Origin: CAYHCE01 sp964355015 | Lineage (GTDB): Bacteria > Cyanobacteriota > Cyanobacteriia > PCC-6307 > Cyanobiaceae | Direction of reading: 5' to 3' | Length of the DNA stretch: 45,502 nucleotides | Assembly (NCBI GenBank): GCA_964355015.1 | Contig: CAYHCE010000023.1 | Span: 1 to 45,502, forward strand | Part shown: positions 31,613 to 38,304 of the stretch, in pieces | Position numbering within the stretch: position 1 is the stretch's first letter | How the letters are laid out: each line of letters opens with the position of its first letter | The notes under the pieces: generated by a model | Database searches by the model: none | The model's input: the letters and a program-made list of their open reading frames with translations, nothing else | Told to the model about the DNA's origin: nothing | Made by a program: the position numbers and the translations under genes

Positions 31613-32668
31613 CTAGGTGAAGATCACCGATCCAGCCGCTGCGGCCACCAGGAAATCAGTCTGATTAGCACCTGCTCCGAATTTTTCGAATCCCGATACG
31701 GTCATCAATCCTCCAATCAGATAGGTGCCGTCCCCATTGTCTGCAATGGTGTAGGTACCTGAATTAAAAGTCAACGTATCAACATTATCGCCACCATTAA
31801 ATGTCCCAGTTCCGAAGCCTTTCAGGTTGTCGTTACCGGCACCAAGGTACGTGTTGCCACCTCCGAAAAAGGTACCAACAAGAGCATCAACGGTGTCGTC
31901 GCCGCTGCCGGTATCGATCGTGCCATCGTTCCCTATGCCGAAGCCGGAGATGCTGCTGCCGGTGATGATGTCGTTTCCGTCGCCGGTATTGATCGTGCTA
32001 GAGTTGTAGATGCCAACGCCGCCTGGGTTGACGCGGCCCGTGATGGCGTCGGCGCCGGTATCGATGATGCCGGCGCCGACGCTCCGTATGCCATTGCCGC
32101 CGCTGAGGCCCGTGATGCTGTCGTTGCCGTCGCCGGTATTGATTGTGCCGTTGTTGTTGAAGATGCCGAAGCCGTTGGTGTTGCTTGTGCCCTTGATGCT
32201 GTCGCTGCCGTCGCCGGTATTGATCGTGCCGGCATTGTTATAGATGCCTTCTTGACTTCCGATGCCTGTGATGCTGTCCTTGCCGATGCCGGTATTGATC
32301 GTGCCCCTGTTCACGATGCCACTATAGGTAGAGCTGCTGTTAAATGCGTTGTTGGTGCCATTGATGCTGTCGTCACCGGCGCCGGTATTGATTGTGCCGT
32401 TGTTGAGGATGCCGGTGCGGGTGGTGCTGCTGCTGGTGTTGCCCGTGATGCTGTCGTTGCCGTCGCCGGTATTGATTGTGCCGTTGTTGTTGATGCAGGG
32501 GGAGCCGTTTTTGCTGCTGCTGCCTGTGATGCTGTCGTTGCCACCTAAGGTGTTGACCTCGATACCAAGATTCACCACCCATCCAGTATTTGACGTGGCC
32601 ACATCGGATTTACTTGTGAACCTGAACTTAGCGAGGTTCGCCGGATCGCTTGGCCTGACAACTGCCAT
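31613..32668 (-). CDS. RTX-like / beta-helix repeat protein
   Basis: A 351-residue protein built from about eight to ten imperfect repeats of 24-31 residues, each of the form INTGDGNDSITG followed by a variable turn and GIxNNGT. The GDGNDSI core resembles the Ca2+-binding nonapeptide of RTX/hemolysin-type proteins, and the regular spacing suggests a parallel beta-helix. A C-terminal module (FNGGDNVDTLTFNSGTYTI ... VSGFEKFGA ... VIFT) resembles ends of cyanobacterial type I-secreted repeat proteins. There is no N-terminal signal peptide. Cellular role (adhesin, S-layer-like or secreted protein) is unknown. Base composition is lower in GC than neighbouring core genes. Confidence 0.75.
   Translation of the reverse strand: MAVVRPSDPANLAKFRFTSKSDVATSNTGWVVNLGIEVNTLGGNDSITGSSSKNGSPCINNNGTINTGDGNDSITGNTSSSTTRTGILNNGTINTGAGDDSINGTNNAFNSSSTYSGIVNRGTINTGIGKDSITGIGSQEGIYNNAGTINTGDGSDSIKGTSNTNGFGIFNNNGTINTGDGNDSITGLSGGNGIRSVGAGIIDTGADAITGRVNPGGVGIYNSSTINTGDGNDIITGSSISGFGIGNDGTIDTGSGDDTVDALVGTFFGGGNTYLGAGNDNLKGFGTGTFNGGDNVDTLTFNSGTYTIADNGDGTYLIGGLMTVSGFEKFGAGANQTDFLVAAAAGSVIFT
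31908..32478. repeat. In-phase coding repeats within the RTX-like gene
   Basis: The core CCGGTAT(T/C)GAT occurs eight times on the plus strand, starting at 31908, 31983, 32055, 32133, 32214, 32289, 32382 and 32466. Spacings are 75, 72, 78, 81, 75, 93 and 84 bases, all multiples of three, so the array can expand or contract without shifting the frame. Confidence 0.85.
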
Positions 32669-33247
32669 AATTCCTGAGATTGTGAATTTCTGTAAAGATA
32701 ACTACGGTCAAAATGTTGGCAACACAACCGTAATCAATGTTTGCCTATGGCGAAGAATCGTCATGCTGCAGTGGCCCAAGGGCTTCCTCCAGCTGGAGGC
32801 TCCCACGTGCCAAAATTAGGTGGGTCTGGGTGGCCGACCAGATCTGTCAAATGAATCACGCATAGCGTTTCCAGCTGTCATGCTGGATACATGGGGTTAC
32901 CCAGCTGATCACTGCGGCTGAAACGCCGCATTTCTGCAGCATCTGCAATCAAGCTTTCAGTCCCTGTCCTGCGCCCGCCCCAGCAGCACCGATCCGTATC
33001 AACCGGCGCCTCTAACCTGGGTTTCAATCGGGGAGATTCCGCCCCTGTCATCATCGTCTGGGTTTTCCAGGGGTTCCCTAGGAGAATCGCTATCGGATGG
33101 CAAGCCCTTCAGCTCTGCTCGGCAATCATCAACAGATCAGGCTGGAGATAGACAAAGAAATCAGTCCGTCATCATCAGCTTCCCATAGCCATAGCAAGAG
33201 CCAAGAAAGGTCAAGTTCCGGGGCGGGAACGAACGCACGGCTCATCG
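32669..33247. other. 579-bp non-coding stretch
   Basis: No gene is supported. The segment is less GC-rich than the surroundings. Forward frames of 50-65 codons occur but are Ser-rich without domains. A small hairpin GCGGC-TGAAAC-GCCGC lies near 32911-32926. It should hold the promoter of the RTX-like gene and the 3' flank of the ABM-like membrane gene. Confidence 0.5.
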
Positions 33248-33913
33248 CTACCAGATCGCTGCTGGCAGGGCCCGGAAGATCTGCAGCATCATAAACAGCA
33301 AGCCAACAATCGAGGCCAGGGCCAGCCATTGGCTGCGTCTTGATCCGGTACCTTCGGCCCAGGCGCGATACACCCGGCTTGCCCATGGCACCAGCAGCCA
33401 GCCTGTGATCGCCACGCTGCAGAAGTTACCCAGCAGCAGCGCTGCAGGAAAGTCCCAGGGGACAGGCCTCAGCAGGGCATTGAGAATCATCACGGTGGGA
33501 TAGAGAACCAGCAGCACCAGCAGATTCATTTTCCACACAGGAACCCGCTTCCTCACACTCTGGCTCAGCCACTGCGCGTATCCATCCCAATCGGCAGATC
33601 CCTCAAACCGGTAGCCCTCACGTTCAGCCGGGTTGAGAATGAAACGGCGTTCCTGGCTGTCCATCCAGCCAAGAAAACTCTGAATCGAATCAAACCGAAT
33701 GACAGATTCATACAGAAGGATCCGTCCCGCTTCAATGGACTCTAAAAAGGTCGGCCCTGCTTCAGAGAGGTAGCCGGAGTAGTTTTTCACGGCTGCCTTG
33801 AGCCGCTCTTCAATGGCGAGAAAGCGGTCCAACGAAGCCGCATGAACGCGGTGCAGAAAGCGATACTCAAAGGAAGGGTCATCAGGGCCTGATGCGGGAG
33901 GCGAGGGGCTCAT
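33248..33913 (-). CDS. ABM-domain membrane protein (COG3224-like)
   Basis: A 221-residue protein combining an N-terminal antibiotic-biosynthesis-monooxygenase-like ferredoxin-fold domain (FLHRVHAASLDRFLAIEERL ... ESVIRFDSIQSFLGWMDSQER, residues ~17-110) with three transmembrane helices (about 130-148, 156-176 and 196-213). The RFDS...W..S.ER pattern is typical of this membrane-bound group. Function is unknown; ABM folds may bind small hydrophobic molecules or heme. It lies 59 bases downstream of umuD on the same strand and could be read through from the SOS-controlled promoter. Confidence 0.8.
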   Translation of the reverse strand: MSPSPPASGPDDPSFEYRFLHRVHAASLDRFLAIEERLKAAVKNYSGYLSEAGPTFLESIEAGRILLYESVIRFDSIQSFLGWMDSQERRFILNPAEREGYRFEGSADWDGYAQWLSQSVRKRVPVWKMNLLVLLVLYPTVMILNALLRPVPWDFPAALLLGNFCSVAITGWLLVPWASRVYRAWAEGTGSRRSQWLALASIVGLLFMMLQIFRALPAAIW

Positions 33914-33972
33914 GACGGGAGGAGGGCTGGGGCGAACATGAAGCTTGATGGGGAGGATGGCGTGGAAACGGT

Positions 33973-34434
33973 TCAGAGCGAGTGGATCACGTGGATGGCC
34001 ACCCCCCAGAGGCGGGTGTCGTCGGCATCGCTGAGCTCCAGGGGCGGATAGGCCGGGTGGGCCGCCTCCAGCCGCAACCGGCCCTGGTGGCGTGCCAGGC
34101 GTTTGAGCGTGAAGGCCCCCTCAACCGCCGCCACCACGATGCGGCCGGGGCGGGGTTCGAGGCTGCGGTCGACGATCAGCAGATCGCCGTGGTGAATGCC
34201 GGCGCCGATCATCGAATCGCCGCTGACGCGCAGGAAGAAGGTGCTGCTGGGGTGGCGGATCAGCTGCTCGTTGAGGTCGATCCCCACCTCCACGTAGTCG
34301 TCGGCGGGGCTGGGAAAACCGGCGGCGACGGTGCCGCCGGCTAGCGGCAGCAGCAGCGGTGAGCGCCGCTCGCGCAGCGGCAGGGGATCGGACGGGAAGG
34401 TCGACAGGGAGGGGGGATCGGCGGGCATGGGCAC
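33973..34434 (-). CDS. umuD: UmuD-like self-cleaving mutagenesis protein
   Basis: A 153-residue LexA/UmuD-family S24 protease; RecA-stimulated self-cleavage would give UmuD', the partner of UmuC in polymerase V. The cleavage site is Ala38-Gly39 (VAAGFPSPADDY), the nucleophile Ser74 in VSGDSMIGAG and the general-base Lys111 in FTLKRLA. The G39-S74 and S74-K111 distances (35 and 37) equal those of E. coli UmuD. The N-terminus is Pro-rich and lacks a LexA-type DNA-binding domain. A start at 34428 is equally possible. A LexA box lies 22 bases upstream. Confidence 0.93.
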   Translation of the reverse strand: MPMPADPPSLSTFPSDPLPLRERRSPLLLPLAGGTVAAGFPSPADDYVEVGIDLNEQLIRHPSSTFFLRVSGDSMIGAGIHHGDLLIVDRSLEPRPGRIVVAAVEGAFTLKRLARHQGRLRLEAAHPAYPPLELSDADDTRLWGVAIHVIHSL

Positions 34435-34455
34435 CCGGAACGGGGCCAGCAGCTT

Positions 34456-34469
34456 AGTAGATCTGTACT
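34456..34469 (-). promoter_or_regulatory. LexA (SOS) box upstream of umuD
   Basis: In the umuD direction the site reads AGTACAGATCTACT, matching AGTACWNWTGTWCT at 13 of 14 positions. It sits between the umuD start and the end of the upstream lipoprotein gene, so umuD has its own SOS-controlled promoter. Confidence 0.75.
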
Positions 34470-34497
34470 GCTCAGGAGAGAACGGTCGCCGGCCGGA

Positions 34498-34848
34498 TCA
34501 ATCGCTGAAGCGATACCGGAGCCGCAGCCGGCCGCCGGTCACCGCCATGGGCGTGTAGCGGACCTCGGCCTGATCGGCGTACCAGTCGCCGCCCCAGGAG
34601 AAGCGAACCGGACCGGAGAGGGCCTCCACCTCGCTGGGCTTCCCGTTCAGGATCAGCTCGATCCGGGCGGTACCCCTGATCGAGCCTTCGCCGCTGAGGC
34701 TCAGAGCCTGGATCTGGCCCTGGCCAGGCTGCTTGCGCAGGATCAGGGTTTGCGGGCGACTGACGTCCGCCAGGTCACGGGTCACCGGGCCGCAACCACA
34801 GCCGAAGAGCGCAACGGCCAGGCAGAGGGCGGGGATCAGGCGGTGCAT
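34498..34848 (-). CDS. Small lipoprotein
   Basis: A 116-residue protein with a lipoprotein signal peptide (HRLIPALCLAVALFGCGCG; lipobox cysteine at about residue 17 or 19). The mature part reads like a beta-rich domain (LILRKQPGQGQIQALSLSGEGSIRGTARIELILNG ... YADQAEVRYTP ... GRLRLRYRF). No named family is recognised. The ATG at 34848 is chosen for the signal peptide; the frame extends upstream with no protein-like features. It is upstream of umuD on the same strand, but umuD has its own operator. Confidence 0.7.
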   Translation of the reverse strand: MHRLIPALCLAVALFGCGCGPVTRDLADVSRPQTLILRKQPGQGQIQALSLSGEGSIRGTARIELILNGKPSEVEALSGPVRFSWGGDWYADQAEVRYTPMAVTGGRLRLRYRFSD

Positions 34849-35136
34849 GGGAGCAGCGGCGGATTCTCCACGAGTGCGGGGGAATGGCCCGAATCGCCTC
34901 GACGGCACAACAAGCCATCGCGGCAAAGCCAGCCAGAAGACTGTCCGGTTGGGTCGTTGCCTGGAGAATGGAATGGAGTCTAACCAGCAAACGAAGGATC
35001 GCATTCCTGGAATGAAGCCAATCGGCCATTCCGGATTCGGCCGGCTTCGGCGTTCAGGAGCGGCGTGAGCCCTGAGATCTCAGCCGTTGCCTGCGTTCAT
35101 GTGCCTGAGGGATGACTGACGGAAGCGCTGTTGAGC

Positions 35137-35592
35137 ATGACAACGAGAAGTAGGTTTGAATCAGCTGCGTTCGCCGGTAGTCACCCGATGCACGTCCTGC
35201 CCTCGATCCTTGCCTATGTCGGGATTGTCTTCGGGGCGGGGTTTCTGCTGGGATCGATTCGCGTGATGCTTCTGGTTCCGAACCTTGGTGATCGCTGGGC
35301 AGAACTTCTGGAGGCGCCCTTCATGGCGGTGGTGATCCTCACCGCCGGGCGCTGGCTGGCCCAGCGCTTCAACGGCGCCGATCGCACGCTGTTCCTGATT
35401 GGCTTCGTGGCGGCAGGGATCGTGATCGCAGCGGATCTGCTCGTCGGCGTCCAGCTGCGTGGCTTGTCGCTGGCAGAATCGGTGTTCAGCCGTGATCCGG
35501 TGGCCGGCACGGTCTACTACCTCCTCGTGCTTCTTTTCGCCATCGCGCCATGGGCAGCTCGTCGCTGCAGGAGTGGCAGCATGAAGGGATAA
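35137..35592 (+). CDS. Conserved four-helix membrane protein
   Basis: A 151-residue membrane protein with four predicted helices (LPSILAYVGIVFGAGFLLG, LLEAPFMAVVILTAGRWLA, LFLIGFVAAGIVIAADLLVG, VYYLLVLLFAIAPWAA). The ATG at 35188 (MHVLPSILAY) is an alternative start. It is of a widespread unnamed type in proteobacteria and cyanobacteria. The next gene starts 9 bases after its stop, also encoding a membrane protein, so the two form an operon. The 288 bases before it hold no supported gene. Confidence 0.7.
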   Translation: MTTRSRFESAAFAGSHPMHVLPSILAYVGIVFGAGFLLGSIRVMLLVPNLGDRWAELLEAPFMAVVILTAGRWLAQRFNGADRTLFLIGFVAAGIVIAADLLVGVQLRGLSLAESVFSRDPVAGTVYYLLVLLFAIAPWAARRCRSGSMKG

Positions 35593-35601
35593 CGGGGCTC
35601 C

Positions 35602-36162
35602 ATGCCGGCATCTTCTGTCAACTCAACGCGCGGGGTCGTTGGCTGGGCCGCCATCCTTCTGCCCACGCTTCACGTGATCACCGATGGAATGGAATGGGCC
35701 CAGGGAGGGTTCAGTGATCTCCAGCTCTGGCTGAACTACGCCGCGTTCCTGCCGATGCCGGCGCTGATGGTGGGTCTCTATGCCATGCAGCGGCCGCGCA
35801 TAGGCCCTGCCGGCCTCTGGGGAGCCCTGCTCTACGGCGGATCCTTCGTTTACTTCTCCCACACGGCGCTGTTCGCCCTCACCGAGTCGGTCCCCGACTA
35901 TGCGGCCCTCTGGACACGGCTGGGAGGCCTCTACAGCGCCCATGGCGTGGCCATGATCCTGGGCGGTCTGCTGTTCGGATGGGCGACGTGGCGATCAGCC
36001 GTCTTCCCACGGCTCGGGGCCGGGCTGTTTGTCGGCGGCCTTGGCTGCAACCTTGTGATCGCCCTTCTGCCCGTGCCGGAGCTGATGCAGATCGTCGGCA
36101 GCAGTGTGCGGAATCTGGGCCTGATCGTGATGGGCCGGCATCTGATCAGTCGAGCCCCCTGA
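35602..36162 (+). CDS. Conserved polytopic membrane protein
   Basis: A 186-residue protein with about five to six transmembrane helices (VVGWAAILLPTLHVITDGM, LWLNYAAFLPMPALMVGLYAM, LWGALLYGGSFVYFSHTALFAL, GVAMILGGLLFGWATW, LGAGLFVGGLGCNLVIALLPV). Polar residues within helices (H, D, E near HVITDGMEW) could line a binding site. No function is known. It is coupled to the preceding membrane protein gene. Confidence 0.7.
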   Translation: MPASSVNSTRGVVGWAAILLPTLHVITDGMEWAQGGFSDLQLWLNYAAFLPMPALMVGLYAMQRPRIGPAGLWGALLYGGSFVYFSHTALFALTESVPDYAALWTRLGGLYSAHGVAMILGGLLFGWATWRSAVFPRLGAGLFVGGLGCNLVIALLPVPELMQIVGSSVRNLGLIVMGRHLISRAP

Positions 36163-36193
36163 ACCAGGCCAGGGGCCACCGCCAGGGCGGAGG

Positions 36194-36721
36194 ATGGAGA
36201 CAGCGTGGATCGGATCGAGCGTGGGGAGAGTGCAGGCAGCAGGGGTGGCGATCGCGGCGGCGGTGCTGGCGGCCGGTGCGGGCAGCGATCCCTTTGCGCT
36301 GCTGCGGTCCGAGCGGATCGGTGGTCTGCAGATCGGCAGCGAAGCGGCGCGGGTGTTCTCGGTCGTGACCTGCCCGATCCGGCGGGGCCCCGATCGCCTC
36401 TGGGCCGCCGACGGCGCCTGGCACCAGAGCTGGGACGCTCCCGCCTGCGGCATCCAGCTCGACATGGTGTCGGAGCGCGCGGACGGACCGAAAACCGTGG
36501 CCTCGATCCGGATCACGGCGCCCAGCAGCCTGCGCACCGCCCGGGGGATTGGCATCGGCAGCCCGGAAGCCAGCGTGCGCCGCCTCTACGCCGACGCCTG
36601 GAACCGGCAGGAGAGTCGCCTGGCCGGAACGTTCGTGGCGGGCTCGATCTACGGCGGACTGATCGTGCGTTTCGAGGCGGGCACGGCTCGGGAGATTTTC
36701 CTCGGAGCCGCCGCGGAGTGA
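36194..36721 (+). CDS. Exported hypothetical protein
   Basis: A 175-residue protein with an N-terminal signal peptide or anchor (VQAAGVAIAAAVLAAGAGSDP) and two cysteines in the mature part (VVTCPIRRGPDRLWAADGAWHQSW and APACGIQ) that could form a disulfide. The C-terminal half has the pattern LRTARGIGIGSPEASVRRLYADA, seen in several exported beta-rich domains that begin with a T-x-x-G-I-x-x-G-S motif. Function unknown. It is 32 bases after the membrane-protein pair and convergent with the CNNM gene. Confidence 0.65.
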   Translation: METAWIGSSVGRVQAAGVAIAAAVLAAGAGSDPFALLRSERIGGLQIGSEAARVFSVVTCPIRRGPDRLWAADGAWHQSWDAPACGIQLDMVSERADGPKTVASIRITAPSSLRTARGIGIGSPEASVRRLYADAWNRQESRLAGTFVAGSIYGGLIVRFEAGTAREIFLGAAAE

Positions 36722-36761
36722 TCCTCGTGCCCGACCCACACCTGCCCGCGGACGCCTGGCT

Positions 36762-38093
36762 TCAGGGGGGATCCTCGCCGGCGGGCGAAGGGGCCTGAGC
36801 CGGCAGGCTGACCAGTACCTTGTCGACCCGTTTGCCGTCCATGTCGACCACTTCGAGGCGCAGACCCTCCCACTGGAACTGCTCACCGGTACGGGGGATG
36901 CGCCCGAGGTGATGCATCACGAAGCCGCCCAGCGTGTGGAAGATGCCTTCGGCTTCCTGTGGCAGGGGTCCCCTGCGGACGAGTTCCTTGAAGTCACCGA
37001 TGTCGAGGGAGCCATCCAGCAGCCAGGAGCCATCCTCCCGCCGGATGATCAGCGGTTCCTCCAGCTCCTCCGCCGAGGGCAGATCACCCACGATCGCCTC
37101 CATCAGATCGTTGAGGGTGAGCAGGCCTTCGATGCCGCCGTATTCATCGGTGACCAGGGCGATGTGAATGCCGGTGGTCCTGAACTGCTCGATCACGTTG
37201 AGGGCGCGGTCCCCTTCGGTGACAACCAGCGGTGGCTGGATCAGATCCTCCAGCCGAACGGCCGAACCGGAGAGCTGCGCGGCGAGCAGGCTGCTGCCGC
37301 GGACGATGCCCAGGCAGTCGTCGAGGCTGCCGCGGCCCACCGGAAAGCGGGAGTGATTGCTCTGGATCACAGTCCCGATGCTTGCCTGCAGCGGGGATTC
37401 ACTGTCGAGCCAGGAGATCTCGGTGCGCGGCGTCATGATCGCCCTGATCGAGCGATCCCCCAGCCGGAACACACGCTGCAGCATCTGATGCTCCGACGGC
37501 TCCAGCACGCCGGCCTCCGCTCCCTGCCGCACCAGGGCCCGGATCTCCTCCTCCGTGAGGCCCGGCTCGGTGGAGGCTCTGACGCCCAGCAGCCTGAGCA
37601 GGGCATCGGTGGACATCCCGAGCAGGTGAACCAGCGGCGCCGCCAGACGGGAGAGCCATTGCATCGGCCTGGCCACGGAGCAGGCGATCTGCTCCGGAGC
37701 GTTGAGGGCGATCCGCTTGGGGACCAGCTCACCGATCACCAGCGACAGGTAGGTGATGATCGTGACCACGATCGCCACGCTCAGCCCCTCGCTCCAGGAC
37801 CGCAGGGGTGGAAGGCGCTGAAGCAGCGGCTGCAGGCGCTGGGCGATCGTGGCGCCGGCCACCGCCCCGCTGAGCACACCGATCAGGGTGATGCCGATCT
37901 GCACGGTGGAGAGAAAGTCGTTCGGGGCGTTGACCAACCGCAGGGCCATCTGCGCCTGGCGGTTGCCCTTGTCGGCAAGATGCTGAAGGCGAATCTTGCG
38001 CGAGGAGACCACAGCGATCTCGGCCCCCGAGAACACTCCATTGGCAAGAATAAGCAGGAGTATCACCAGGCTCTCAAGCACAATCGAGGGCAC
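36762..38093 (-). CDS. CNNM/CorC (hemolysin C-like) transporter-associated protein
   Basis: A 443-residue membrane protein of the CNNM/CorB-HlyC family, implicated in Mg2+/divalent ion export. It has an N-terminal DUF21 domain with helices (VLESLVILLLILANGVFSGAEIAVVSSR, IGITLIGVLSGAVAGATIA, LSVAIVVTIITYLSLVIGELVPKRIAL), a pair of CBS domains (IMTPRTEISWLDS to LTLNDLMEAIVGDLPS) and a C-terminal CorC_HlyC domain (WLLDGSLDIGDFKELV ... TLGGFVMHHLGRIPRTGEQF). All three modules are in family order and intact. It is divergently transcribed from the Fe-S/cyclic-nucleotide protein gene. Confidence 0.93.
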   Translation of the reverse strand: MPSIVLESLVILLLILANGVFSGAEIAVVSSRKIRLQHLADKGNRQAQMALRLVNAPNDFLSTVQIGITLIGVLSGAVAGATIAQRLQPLLQRLPPLRSWSEGLSVAIVVTIITYLSLVIGELVPKRIALNAPEQIACSVARPMQWLSRLAAPLVHLLGMSTDALLRLLGVRASTEPGLTEEEIRALVRQGAEAGVLEPSEHQMLQRVFRLGDRSIRAIMTPRTEISWLDSESPLQASIGTVIQSNHSRFPVGRGSLDDCLGIVRGSSLLAAQLSGSAVRLEDLIQPPLVVTEGDRALNVIEQFRTTGIHIALVTDEYGGIEGLLTLNDLMEAIVGDLPSAEELEEPLIIRREDGSWLLDGSLDIGDFKELVRRGPLPQEAEGIFHTLGGFVMHHLGRIPRTGEQFQWEGLRLEVVDMDGKRVDKVLVSLPAQAPSPAGEDPP

Positions 38094-38134
38094 GTTGAAC
38101 TTATGAACCGAGAGGCTTACTCATTCAAGCATGG

Positions 38135-38150
38135 AATGACATATGTCATT
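38135..38150. promoter_or_regulatory. Perfect 16-bp palindrome, putative operator
   Basis: AATGACATATGTCATT is a perfect palindrome placed 42 bases upstream of the CNNM gene start and in the 5' region of the divergent Fe-S/cyclic-nucleotide gene. Two copies of TTCAAGC flank it (38124-38130 and 38154-38160). The surrounding ~70 bases are AT-rich in a GC-rich genome, as expected for a promoter. A dimeric repressor or activator is plausible, identity unknown. Confidence 0.55.
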
Positions 38151-38304
38151 ATCTTCAAGCCGTAAAGGTCAGCCGGCAGGGATCAACAAATCTCGCCGTC
38201 TCGACCTCCGCCGGCCTGGAGGCGATCGACGGGCAGGCCCACAGGGCTGGGCCGAGCCGGATCGGCGGCGGCTCGCTAGCGTCTGCGCCGCTGACTTCCA
38301 CCGG

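Noticed and set aside
31908..32478. Regular repeats considered as a CRISPR array
   Set aside because: Repeat spacing is variable but always a multiple of three and the repeats encode an RTX-like protein; no cas genes in the window.
33097..33294. Plus-strand 65-codon Ser-rich frame
   Set aside because: Low-complexity, overlaps the end of the ABM-membrane gene on the other strand, no domain.
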